A DNA stretch of 64,000 nt from Candidatus Tectomicrobia bacterium (GTDB lineage Bacteria; UBA8248): assembly GCA_016192135.1 (NCBI GenBank), contig JACPUR010000001.1:248001-312000 (forward strand), read 5' to 3'. The translations under genes were made by a program, and so were the position numbers. The stretch's first letter is position 1. Every line of letters begins with the position of its first letter. The notes below the pieces were generated by a model. The model searched no databases. It worked only from the letters and a program-made list of their open reading frames with translations, and had not been told where the DNA came from. Below, one piece after another: positions 42,556-50,490 of this stretch.

Positions 42556-43209
42556 ATGCGCGGGCGCTTCGTCACGTTCGAGGGGATCGAGGGGTCGGGC
42601 AAGTCCACCCAGCTCGGCCTCCTGCGCGCCTGGATGGAGGAGGGGGGTCTCCCCGTCCTCGCCACCCGGGAGCCGGGAGGGACGGCGCTGGGCCGGGCCA
42701 TTCGCCAGGCGCTCTTGACCCCTGGCGAGGGCGCGGTGGCGCCCGAGGCGGAGCTTCTCCTCTACGAGGCCGACCGGGCCCAGCACGTGCGCGAGACCGT
42801 CCGCCCGGCGCTGGAGCGGGGCCTGAACGTGCTCTGCGACCGCTTCTTCGACTCCACCACGGCCTACCAGGCCTTTGGAAGAGGGCTCGACGGGGAGCGG
42901 GTGCGCGCGCTGAACGCCTGGGCGGCGGGGGGATTGGCGCCGGACCTGACGTTTCTTTTCGATCTTCCGGTGGAGGAGGGGCTCCGGCGGGCGCGGGGCC
43001 GGGGGCCGGGCGACCGGCTGGAGCGCGAGGCGCTGGAGTTCCACGAACGGGTGCGCCGGGGCTTCCTCGCGCTGGTGGAGCGGGAGGCGGGGCGCTTCCG
43101 GGTGATTCCCCCGGGAACGATTGAAGAGACGCACACGCGCGTTGTCGAGGCCGTGAAGGAGGCTTTCGGATGGGCTGGGAGAACCTCCGCGGCCAAGACG
43201 CGGCCGTAG
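42556..43209 (+). CDS. tmk: Thymidylate kinase
   Basis: 217 residues with CTGGAGGTTCC before the ATG. The P-loop is FEGIEGSGKSTQ at 8-19, then TREPGGTALGRAIR, the DRF motif in CDRFFDSTTAYQAFGRGLD and a LID-like RARGRGPGDRLE. It phosphorylates dTMP to dTDP with ATP. Its 3' end overlaps holB by 40 bases, and these two head a nucleotide/replication/translation block (tmk-holB-yaaT-metG) on the plus strand. This order is conserved in many bacteria. Confidence 0.96.
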   Translation: MRGRFVTFEGIEGSGKSTQLGLLRAWMEEGGLPVLATREPGGTALGRAIRQALLTPGEGAVAPEAELLLYEADRAQHVRETVRPALERGLNVLCDRFFDSTTAYQAFGRGLDGERVRALNAWAAGGLAPDLTFLFDLPVEEGLRRARGRGPGDRLEREALEFHERVRRGFLALVEREAGRFRVIPPGTIEETHTRVVEAVKEAFGWAGRTSAAKTRP

Positions 43210-44234
43210 CCGCCCTCCGGCGCGACCTCACCTCGGGGCGGGTGGCGCACGCCTATGTCTTCCACGGGCCGCCCGGCGCGGGGAAGGGCACGGCCGCGCG
43301 GCTCTTCGCCCAGGCCCTCCAGTGCGAGGCGCCCGAGGCGGAGAGGCCCTGCGGGGCCTGCCTCCCCTGCCGCAAGGTGGCAGGGGGCGTGCACCCGGAC
43401 GTGGTGACCGTCCGGCCCGAGATGGACCGGAGCGGCAAGCCCAAGCGCTCCATCGGCATCGACGCGGTGCGCGAGCAGGTGCTGGCCCGGGCCTACCTCC
43501 GCCCTCAGGAGGGCCGCCGCCAGGCCTTCATCCTGGACAACTCGGACGAGCCGGTCACCGTGGACGCCTTCAGCGCCCTCCTCAAGACGCTGGAGGAGCC
43601 CTCGCCGGACACCCTGCTCCTTCTTCTCACCCCGAACCTGCAGGGCCTGCCCGCCACCATCGTCTCCCGCTGCCGGAAGGTGCGCTTCCGGGCCCTCGCC
43701 CGGGCGGACCAGCGCGCCGTCCTGGCCTCCCTCCAGGAGGCCGGTCGGTGGGAGGGGGAGGGGATGGAGCCGGACGAGGTCATCTCCCTCACCATGGGCC
43801 GCCTGGGGCTGGCCCTGGAGGGCGGGGCCGAGGCCTTGGCCCGGCGGCGGGAGGCCGCCCTGGAGTTCATCGAGGGGCTCTCCGCCCCTCCCGGGAAGGC
43901 GGACGAGGTCCAGCTCCTCCTCCTGGCGGGGGGGCAGGTGGCCGGGGGGGAGGCTTCACGGGAGGCGGCGGTCCGTTTTTTGGAAATGCTTCGCGGGCTG
44001 CTTCGGGATATACTGATCCTCCAGGCGGCGCCCGGGGCTGTGGAGCCCTGGCACGCGGACCTGGAGGAGACCCTGGCCGGCATCGGCCGCCGCTGGGGCA
44101 TGAACGGTCTGACCGAGGCGCTCGACCGCGTGGAGGCGGCCCTCCACGATGTCGGGGTGGTGAATACGAACCCGGCCCTGACCCTCGAGGCCTTGGTGTT
44201 CGCGCTGCGGGCCACGGTGGCCCTCAACGCATAA
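43170..44234 (+). CDS. holB: DNA polymerase III delta' subunit
   Basis: 354 residues, ATG inside the end of tmk. The AAA+ clamp-loader pattern has VFHGPPGAGKGTAARLFAQAL at 29-49 (Walker A), the zinc site CGACLPCRKVAGGVHPD with a further Cys at ALQCEAPEAERPC, then NSDEPVTVDAFSALLKTLEEPSPDT and the sensor-1 region. It belongs to the clamp loader that places the beta sliding clamp on DNA. The Walker A appears complete, unlike E. coli delta', so ATP binding is possible and the protein may also be read as a gamma/tau relative. Followed by the PSP1 gene after nine bases. Confidence 0.9.
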   Translation: MGWENLRGQDAAVAALRRDLTSGRVAHAYVFHGPPGAGKGTAARLFAQALQCEAPEAERPCGACLPCRKVAGGVHPDVVTVRPEMDRSGKPKRSIGIDAVREQVLARAYLRPQEGRRQAFILDNSDEPVTVDAFSALLKTLEEPSPDTLLLLLTPNLQGLPATIVSRCRKVRFRALARADQRAVLASLQEAGRWEGEGMEPDEVISLTMGRLGLALEGGAEALARRREAALEFIEGLSAPPGKADEVQLLLLAGGQVAGGEASREAAVRFLEMLRGLLRDILILQAAPGAVEPWHADLEETLAGIGRRWGMNGLTEALDRVEAALHDVGVVNTNPALTLEALVFALRATVALNA

Positions 44235-44243
44235 GAGGTTGGA

Positions 44244-45206
44244 ATGACAGAGGAAACACCAACCGGGACCTTCCAGAAGGGTTCCGATCTGCTGCCTGAA
44301 GGATATCAGCCCCCCGATCCCCGCGAGAAGATCAAGGTGGTGGGCGTCCGCGCGCGCGATGCGGCGCGGCCGGTCTACCATCTGATGGACGGCCTCTGCC
44401 TCCGCGTGGGGGACAAGGTGGTGACCGAGTCCGCCGCCGGCGAGGCCGAATGGGGCGAGGTGGTCGAGAGCCCCCGGGTGCTCGAGGCCCGCTACGTGCC
44501 GGGCCCCCTGGGGAAGGTGCTCCGCCGCGCCAGCGAAGAGGAGGTGAACCGCGTCGCCCGCGCCGTCAGCCTCGAGGCCCGCGCCAAGGCGCTCTGCCTG
44601 GAGAAGATCAAGGAGTTCGATCTCCCCATGCGGCTCATCGACGTGAAGTACGCCTTCTCGAACCAGAAGGCCACCTTCTTCTTCTCGGCGGAGGGAAGGG
44701 TCGATTTCCGGCGCCTCGTCCGCGCCCTGGCCGAGCAGCTCTCGGTGCGGGTCGAGATGCGGCAGATGGGGGCCCGGGACGAGGCGGGCATGATCGGCGG
44801 GTGCGGGGACTGCGGGCGGCAGTACTGCTGCTCGACCTTCCTCAAGGCCTTCGACCCCATCTCGGTGCGAATGGCGAAGGACCAGAACCTGAGCCTCAAC
44901 CCCTCCAAGCTCTCGGGCGGGTGCGGGCGGCTCAAGTGCTGCCTCCGCTTCGAGCACTCGCACTACCTGGCGGTGAAGAAGACCCTGCCCGCCTGCAAGA
45001 AGAAGGTGGGCGGCTGCAACTGCGGGGCGACGGTGATCCGGCAGGACCTGCTGAAGGAGGAGATCACCCTCGCCCTGGAGACGGGGGACCGGCTGACGGT
45101 CCATTCGAGCCAGCTCACCCGCCTGCCCACGGGGCAGTTCGCGCTGAAGACGCCGATGGAGGTGCCTGTGGCGGCGGCGAAGGGCCGTCCCGGCGGGCGA
45201 GAATGA
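44244..45206 (+). CDS. PSP1/YaaT-family regulatory protein
   Basis: 320 residues. PSP1 C-terminal domain core: RASEEEVNRVARAVSLEARAKALCLEKIKE, then RRLVRALAEQLSVRVEMRQMGARDEAGMIGG. The conserved Cys motifs are GGCGDCGRQYCCSTFL, SGGCGRLKCCLRFE and CKKKVGGCNCG (nine or more Cys in about 80 residues), which in YaaT coordinate an iron-sulfur cluster. In Bacillus the YaaT complex acts on RNA turnover and phosphorelay, but here only the family is certain. It sits between holB and metG, the usual place, and its stop overlaps metG. Confidence 0.9.
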   Translation: MTEETPTGTFQKGSDLLPEGYQPPDPREKIKVVGVRARDAARPVYHLMDGLCLRVGDKVVTESAAGEAEWGEVVESPRVLEARYVPGPLGKVLRRASEEEVNRVARAVSLEARAKALCLEKIKEFDLPMRLIDVKYAFSNQKATFFFSAEGRVDFRRLVRALAEQLSVRVEMRQMGARDEAGMIGGCGDCGRQYCCSTFLKAFDPISVRMAKDQNLSLNPSKLSGGCGRLKCCLRFEHSHYLAVKKTLPACKKKVGGCNCGATVIRQDLLKEEITLALETGDRLTVHSSQLTRLPTGQFALKTPMEVPVAAAKGRPGGRE

Positions 45207-47200
45207 CCAAGCCTTTCTACATCACGACGCCCATCTACTACGTGAACGACAAGCCGCACCTGGGGCACGCCTACACCACCGTCGCGGCGGACGCCAAGGC
45301 CCGCTTCCACCGGCTGCGCGGGGAGCCCGCCTTCCTCCTGACCGGGACGGACGAGAACGCCCAGAAGGTCGAGCGCGTGGCCCGCGCCGCGGGGGAGGAC
45401 CCGCTCGCCTTCTGCGACGCCTACAGCGCCAAGTTCCGGGAGCTGTGGGCCAAGCTCAACATCCGCTACGACGACTACATCCGCACCACCGAGGAGCGCC
45501 ACAAGCTGGGGGTGCAGGAGATCTGGCGGCGCGTCCGGGAGGCGGGCGACATCTACCTCGGCTCCTACGCCGGCTGGTACGCCGTGCGCGACGAGGCCTT
45601 CTACGCCGAGGAGGAGATCAGCGAAGGCCCGGACGGCAAGAAGGTCGCCCCCACCGGCGCCGAGGTGGAGTGGGTGGAGGAGCCGAGCTACTTCTTCCGC
45701 CTGGGCAAGTACCAGGAGCCCCTGCTCGCGCACTACCGCGCCCATCCGGAGTTCGTCCAGCCCGAGACCCGGCGGAACGAGGTGGTCCGCTTCGTCGAGA
45801 GCGGCCTGCGCGACCTCTCCGTGAGCCGCACGAGCATCAAGTGGGGCATTCCGGTGCCGGACGACCCGGCCCACGTCGTCTACGTCTGGTTCGACGCCCT
45901 GAGCAACTACCTCACCGCGGGCGGCTTCGGCCCCGGGGGCGCCGCGCCGGGAAACCCCTGGCCCGCCGACCAGCACTTCATCGGCATGGACATCATCCGC
46001 TTCCATGCCGTCTTCTGGCCCGCCTTCCTCATGTCGGCGGGGGTGCCTCTCCCCAAGCAGGTCTTCAGCCACGGCTGGTGGACGGTCGAGGGGCAGAAGA
46101 TGTCCAAGAGCCTCGGGAACGCGGTGGATCCCCACTGGCTCATCGAGGAGTACGGGGTGGACCCCATCCGGTACTTCCTCCTGCGGGAGATCGCCTTCGG
46201 GCTGGACGGGGACTTCTCCCACCGCGCCCTCATCGAGCGCATCAACAGCGACCTCGCCAACGACCTGGGGAACCTCCTCCACCGCACCCTGAGCATGGTG
46301 AAGCGCTACCGGGGGGGCCGCGTCCGCCGCGCCCCGGGCGGGGAGGGGGAGGCCGAGGAGGCGCTGCGGCGGAACGCGCGCGAGTGCGCCGGGCGCTATG
46401 TGCAGCAGATGGAGGCCACCAATTTCCAGGAGGCCCTGCGGGCGGCGCTCCAGGTGGTGGGCGCGGCGAACAAGTACCTGGACTCGAGCGCCCCCTGGGC
46501 CCTGGCCAAGGAGAAGCGGGAGGAGCGCCTGGACGCCGTGCTCTACCACGCGGCGGCCTCGGCCCGGCTCGCGGCCGTGCTCGTCTCGCCGGTCATGCCC
46601 GCGGCGGCCGAGAAGATGGGCCGCCAGCTCGGCCTCCCCGAGGGCTGGCTCTCCGGGCCCTTCGACAGGCTCGCGGCGCTGGAGTCCCTGCCGGACTCCC
46701 TGGAGACGAAGCTGGGGGAGCCCGTCTTCCCCCGCATCGAGGAAGATGCGCGGGAGGAGATCCAGCGCAAGGTGGCGGCGCGCATCGCGGGGGGCGAGGC
46801 CCTTCCGGTCCCGGCGGGGGAGAAACCCGGCCCGAAGGCCGGGGAAGGGGAGGCGGACGCCGGCGGGGAGGCGGCCAATCTCGTCACCATCGACGACTTC
46901 CGGAAGCTCGACCTGCGCGCCGCCAGGGTGATGGCGGCCGAGGCCGTGCCGAAATCCAAGAACCTGCTCAAGCTCCAGGTGACGCTGGGGGGCGCGCCGC
47001 GCACGGTCGTGGCCGGCATCGCCCGGCACTACGCGCCGGAGGCCCTGGTGGGCCGGACGATCATCCTCGTGGCGAACCTCGCGCCCGCCAGGCTGATGGG
47101 CATCGAATCGCAGGGGATGCTCCTCGCCGCGCGGGACGGCGACCGACTGCTGGTCGCGGGCGTCGAGGGCGAGATTTCCCCCGGCGCAAAGATCCAGTGA
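45203..47200 (+). CDS. metG: Methionyl-tRNA synthetase with C-terminal tRNA-binding domain
   Basis: 665 residues, ATG overlapping the preceding stop. It has the HIGH-type motif PHLGHAYTT at 17-25 and KMSKS in QKMSKSLGN near 304-308. The connective insertion lacks the CxxC zinc-knuckle (AFYAEEEISEGPDGKK), so it is the zinc-free form. Residues 565-665 are a separate OB-fold tRNA-binding/dimerisation domain (IDDFRKLDLRAARV, NLLKLQVTLGG, MGIESQGMLLAA), joined by a Gly/Glu/Ala-rich linker. It charges tRNA-Met. It is the last gene of the tmk block before a repeat. Confidence 0.96.
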   Translation: MTKPFYITTPIYYVNDKPHLGHAYTTVAADAKARFHRLRGEPAFLLTGTDENAQKVERVARAAGEDPLAFCDAYSAKFRELWAKLNIRYDDYIRTTEERHKLGVQEIWRRVREAGDIYLGSYAGWYAVRDEAFYAEEEISEGPDGKKVAPTGAEVEWVEEPSYFFRLGKYQEPLLAHYRAHPEFVQPETRRNEVVRFVESGLRDLSVSRTSIKWGIPVPDDPAHVVYVWFDALSNYLTAGGFGPGGAAPGNPWPADQHFIGMDIIRFHAVFWPAFLMSAGVPLPKQVFSHGWWTVEGQKMSKSLGNAVDPHWLIEEYGVDPIRYFLLREIAFGLDGDFSHRALIERINSDLANDLGNLLHRTLSMVKRYRGGRVRRAPGGEGEAEEALRRNARECAGRYVQQMEATNFQEALRAALQVVGAANKYLDSSAPWALAKEKREERLDAVLYHAAASARLAAVLVSPVMPAAAEKMGRQLGLPEGWLSGPFDRLAALESLPDSLETKLGEPVFPRIEEDAREEIQRKVAARIAGGEALPVPAGEKPGPKAGEGEADAGGEAANLVTIDDFRKLDLRAARVMAAEAVPKSKNLLKLQVTLGGAPRTVVAGIARHYAPEALVGRTIILVANLAPARLMGIESQGMLLAARDGDRLLVAGVEGEISPGAKIQ

Positions 47201-47267
47201 TGAGCCGGTCATTTTGAGGGGCGCCCATCCGGCGGCGGGCCGTTCAATCCGAGAAGGGAATTTTCTT

Positions 47268-47371
47268 TGCCCCCTCCCTCCGGGAGGTCGGGCCCGCATG
47301 GGCCCGAGGGGGGAGGGAAGGCCACCAAGCGATTTCCCCCACCCCAGCCCTCCCCCGGAGGGGGAGGGAAA
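47268..47371. repeat. Family B dispersed repeat
   Basis: CCCCCTCCCTCCGGGAGGTC, GGGCCCGCATGGGCCCGAGG and later CCCCACCCCAGCCCTCCCCC with GGAGGGGGAGGG. It has the same parts as 6815-6925 in the opposite orientation. Confidence 0.88.
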
Positions 47372-47476
47372 GACAGCGGGAGCGATTTCCTGTCTTGCTT
47401 CCAAAGGGAGGAATGACAGGAATCATTCCCGGCTTTGCAGCCTGAAGGGCCTCCCCGGGAGGCCGAAGGAAACGTG

Positions 47477-49096
47477 ATGAGCGAACAGAATCCCGGCGGC
47501 GCTCCGGGCGGAAGCCCGGGCGGTTCGAACGGAGGGGGCACTCCCCGCCCGGGAGGCGGCTTCCACCGCCGGCGCCGCGGGCGCCGGTTCGGGCGAGGCG
47601 GCCCGCCCCGTCCCGGCCAGCGCCCGCAGGGGCAGCCGGAGGCCGGGGGCGAGGGGCAGCTCCCGGCGGCCCTGCCTCCCCCTCCCGCCGCGCGCGAGGA
47701 CGGCCTCGTCCTCGTGGACACGCACTGCCACCTGGCGGACGCGGCCTTCGACCGCGACCGGCGGGCCGTGGTCGAGCGCGCCCACGCCCAGGGGGTGGCC
47801 TTCATGCTCTCGGTGGGCTCGGACGCCGAGAGCAGCCGGAAGACCATCGACGTGGCGGGCTCCTTCCGCGGGGTGTACGCCGCCGTCGGGATTCACCCCC
47901 ACGAGGTGAAGGGGATCGACAATAAGACGCTCCCCGCCATCGCCTCCATGGCGAGCCACTCGCGCGTGGTGGCGGTGGGGGAGATCGGCCTCGACTACTA
48001 CCGCAACAACTCCCCCCAGAAGGCGCAGCGCCACTGGTTCCGCGAGCAGGTGCGCCTCGCCGTAAAGGCGGGCAAGCCGGTGATCGTCCACTGCCGCGAC
48101 GCGGGGGAGGACGTGCACGCCATCCTGGCCGAGGAGAAGGTGTGGCGGGCGGGAGGGGTGGTGCACTGCTTCACGGGCGACGCCGAGCTGGCGAAGAAGT
48201 TCCTCGCCCTCGACCTCCACCTCGGGGCGGCGGGGCCCCTCGCCTTCGACGACGGCCAGGCCCTGCAGGAGGTCTTCGCCCAGGTGCCCATCGAGCGCGT
48301 CCTGGTCGAGACGGACAGCCCCTACCTCGCGCCCCCGCCCATGCGGGGCAAGCGCAACGAGCCCGCCCTGGCCTACCAGGTGGCCGAGACGCTGGCCCGG
48401 ATCCACGGCCTGTCCACCGGCGAGGCGGCCCGCATCACCACCTCGAACGCCCGGCGGCTCTTCGGGATCGGGCCCGAGCGGAAGGGCGGCAGCTTGGCCT
48501 ACGCGCACGAGGGCCGCCTCTACCTCAACATCACCAACCGCTGCCAGAACGCCTGCTACTACTGCGGCCTGCTGAGCGACCGCGTCTTCAAGGGCCACGA
48601 CCTGACCCTGCCCTCGGAGCCCGCTGAGGAGCCGGGCGCCGCCGCCATCCTCGAGGCGGCGGGCGACCCCTCCGGCTACGACGAGGTGGTCTTCAGCGGC
48701 TTCGGGGAGCCCACCCTCCGGCTCGACGTGCTGGCGGAGGTGGCGCGGGGGCTGAGGGAGAAGGGGGCGAAGCGCATCCGCCTCGTCACGAACGGCCTGG
48801 GCAGCCGCACGGCGGGCTACGATATCGTGCCCGAGCTGCGGGGGGTCCTGGACGCCGTCTCGGTGAGCCTCCAGGCGGCGACCCCCGAGGCCTACGCCAA
48901 GGTGTGCAAGACCCAGGGCATCGAGAACCCCTACCCCTCGGTCAAGGACTTCGTCCGGAGCGCGCGGCTCCACTTCCCCGAGGTGGAGGTCACCGCCGTC
49001 CGCATGCCCGGCATCGACATCGCGGCCTGCGAGAAGGTCGCCCGCGAGGAACTGGGCGTGCCCTTCCGGGCGCGGGAGTACGTGCTGACGGATTAG
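47477..49096 (+). CDS. TatD-family DNase fused to a radical SAM domain, with a Gly/Arg-rich N-terminus
   Basis: 539 residues. Residues 1-70 are low-complexity Gly/Pro/Arg with an RRRRGRRFGRGG run. Residues 78-335 are TatD: DTHCHLADA, GIHPHEVKG, EIGLDYYRN, VIVHCRDAGEDV, HCFTGD and ETDSPYLAPPP provide the two-metal site. Residues 345-539 are a radical SAM domain with the 4Fe-4S motif NRCQNACYYCG and SGFGEPTLR. TatD-associated radical SAM proteins (TatD_link_rSAM) are usually separate neighbours; here they form one chain. The likely roles are nuclease plus an unknown SAM-dependent reaction. Confidence 0.92.
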   Translation: MSEQNPGGAPGGSPGGSNGGGTPRPGGGFHRRRRGRRFGRGGPPRPGQRPQGQPEAGGEGQLPAALPPPPAAREDGLVLVDTHCHLADAAFDRDRRAVVERAHAQGVAFMLSVGSDAESSRKTIDVAGSFRGVYAAVGIHPHEVKGIDNKTLPAIASMASHSRVVAVGEIGLDYYRNNSPQKAQRHWFREQVRLAVKAGKPVIVHCRDAGEDVHAILAEEKVWRAGGVVHCFTGDAELAKKFLALDLHLGAAGPLAFDDGQALQEVFAQVPIERVLVETDSPYLAPPPMRGKRNEPALAYQVAETLARIHGLSTGEAARITTSNARRLFGIGPERKGGSLAYAHEGRLYLNITNRCQNACYYCGLLSDRVFKGHDLTLPSEPAEEPGAAAILEAAGDPSGYDEVVFSGFGEPTLRLDVLAEVARGLREKGAKRIRLVTNGLGSRTAGYDIVPELRGVLDAVSVSLQAATPEAYAKVCKTQGIENPYPSVKDFVRSARLHFPEVEVTAVRMPGIDIAACEKVAREELGVPFRAREYVLTD

Positions 49097-49150
49097 CTTC
49101 TCCAAATTCCTTTCATAAGAACCCGCCCGTCGTTTCGGACACTGGTTTCG

Positions 49151-49215
49151 TCACCACCTCCGCCCCAGCAGGAAGCCGGCCACGAGGAGCCCCGCCCAGC
49201 CTCACCCACATGGGG
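49151..49215 (-). pseudogene. Frameshifted remnant of a small membrane-protein gene
   Basis: The minus strand encodes PMWV, then after a one-base shift WAGLLVAGFLLGRRW and a TGA. This parallels PMWVSWAALLISGYLAWAGF of the intact gene at 49972. Only the last quarter is left. Confidence 0.6.
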
Positions 49216-49532
49216 GACCCTCCCCCCCAATATGGGCCGGGGCCCGCGCGGCGGTCCTCGCCCGGCCCGCGCCCTCTGGAGAAGCGCCTCTGGACCGGCT
49301 GGAAAGGACCGGACGATACATGAAAGGGAAGAAGCCAGCCCTCTTAAATCCGATCGGCAGGGGCGGGTCCTTCAGGCCCATGGGCGCTTCTTTTTTCTCT
49401 CTGCCACGAACCAGCGCGAAATTGGACGAAATTGCGGTAAGCGGCCCTCCGCCTCCGGGGTGTATCTTGCCCGAGGGGCGCGGCGCGCCCGCGCGTTTTC
49501 GCGGGGCGCAGAGCCCACACGCCCATGGAGGG

Positions 49533-49575
49533 AGTAACGGCGAGTAACGCTTAGTAACGGGAAAAGCCCATGAAA
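49533..49575. repeat. Three AGTAACG direct repeats at 10-base spacing
   Basis: AGTAACG occurs at 49533, 49543 and 49553, exactly one helical turn apart, and is followed by GGGAAAAGCCCATGAAAG. A degenerate version (GTTAGTCTCGCTTATTGACC, AAAAAGCCCATCAAAA) lies at about 49690-49727. It looks like a regulator-binding array, but no target gene is certain. Confidence 0.6.
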
Positions 49576-49617
49576 GGAATATGTGGCGCGGTAAGACCAC
49601 CTCCGGGCGTTCATCTG

Positions 49618-49646
49618 TAGGGGCGGGTCTGAAACCCGCCCCCGCG
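49618..49646. repeat. Family A repeat, core GGGTCTGAAACCC
   Basis: GTAGGGGCG arm with a decayed right arm (CGCCCCCGC); the core resembles that of 23904. Confidence 0.8.
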
Positions 49647-49785
49647 GGACCGGGAGGTCCATCGGGTGGCCGTCCCGCGGCCTGTCGCGGTTAGTCTCGC
49701 TTATTGACCCAAAAAGCCCATCAAAAATAAGGTGCCGCAGCCGGATCAGGGAGAAATTTGGGCTTATCCGGCTCAGATCCGGATG

Positions 49786-49985
49786 TCCACGAGGCGCCCC
49801 CGGTGGGGGAGGGCGCCGGCCGGAGGAAGCCCGCCGAGGGGAGCGGGCCGGAGAAGGACGCCCTCCTCGATGGGCTCGAGGCCGAGGACGGAAAGCCCGG
49901 CGGGGGACCCGCCTGGGCCGGCGCGCGGCGGAGCGGACGTCCGTGCCGGCCCGAGGACGCCTCCCCGTCCCTCAAGCCCGGCTGA
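49786..49985 (-). pseudogene. Second copy of a small unknown protein (start lost)
   Basis: One minus-strand frame reads LSVLGLEPIEEGVLLRPAPL, GGLPPAGALPH and RGRLVDIRI before a TGA. It matches LVLDLEPLDEGAALFHPSPA, QGTPPAGIHPH and RGRLIDIQI of the frame at 50237. No ATG, GTG or ribosome site opens it within the homologous part, so it is probably decayed or an N-terminally lost duplicate. Confidence 0.5.
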
Positions 49986-50163
49986 GCCGGAAGCCCGCCC
50001 AGGCCAGGTAGCCCGAGATGAGGAGCGCCGCCCAGCTCACCCACATCGGGGTGGTCCAGGCGCCGACCACGGCCGGCCAGCCGTAGAACACCCGGAACAG
50101 GTGCAGCAGGGCGATGATGGCGAAGATGGCGGCCGTGAACTGGTGGTAGGTGTGTCGCGTCAT
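49972..50163 (-). CDS. Small two-span membrane protein
   Basis: 63 residues from the ATG at 50163, supported by CAGGAGGATCACGCC as a strong ribosome site. MTRHTYHQFTAAIFAIIALLHLFRV gives the first hydrophobic segment and WVSWAALLISGYLAWAGF the second, separated by FYGWPAVVGAWTTPM. No signal-peptide cleavage site is evident, so it should be an inner-membrane protein. A broken paralogue lies at 49151. Function unknown; similar short His-containing proteins occur near haem or respiratory genes, but nothing here indicates that. Confidence 0.72.
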   Translation of the reverse strand: MTRHTYHQFTAAIFAIIALLHLFRVFYGWPAVVGAWTTPMWVSWAALLISGYLAWAGFRLSRA

Positions 50164-50236
50164 GGCGTGATCCTCCTGATTCACGCATATGGCCTCCGCC
50201 CGACGCCCGCGCACTCAGGTCAAGGCCGGACCCGGG

Positions 50237-50464
50237 TCAAATTTGAATATCGATGAGCCTCCCCCGGTGGGGATGAATCCCGGCTGGGGGAGTTCCCTGC
50301 GCCGGGGAGGGATGGAAGAGCGCGGCTCCCTCGTCGAGAGGCTCGAGGTCGAGGACGAGGGGCCCGGCGGCGAAGGGCGCTGGGGTCCGGCCGCCCGGCC
50401 GGGCGGGGCCGCTTTCCGCATAAGGAGGCTGGGGCCAGGGGCGGCCCGGGACGCGGAGGTCCAT
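50237..50464 (-). CDS. Small unknown protein with conserved C-terminus
   Basis: 75 residues from an ATG with TGGAGGATGAGGG just upstream. The N-terminal 30 residues are Pro/Arg-rich and not distinctive. Residues 34-75 (PLVLDLEPLDEGAALFHPSP, then PPAGIHPHRGRLIDIQI) are duplicated in a neighbouring frame at 49786-49985 with the same ending, which argues that this reading frame is real. There is no known domain. It lies downstream of the DnaJ-like gene on the same strand and may be translated from its transcript. Confidence 0.5.
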   Translation of the reverse strand: MDLRVPGRPWPQPPYAESGPARPGGRTPAPFAAGPLVLDLEPLDEGAALFHPSPAQGTPPAGIHPHRGRLIDIQI

Positions 50465-50490
50465 CCCTCATCCTCCAGGCGTCGCGGGGG

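Larger units (their letters stand above)
49097..49971. other. Decayed duplication region without firm genes
   Basis: I see no intact gene in these 875 bases. They hold a frameshifted membrane-protein remnant (49151-49215), three AGTAACG repeats (49533-49559), a family A copy (49618), a second degenerate copy of the AAAAGCCCAT-containing stretch (49712), and the C-terminal half of a small paralogue (49786-49985). Confidence 0.6.
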
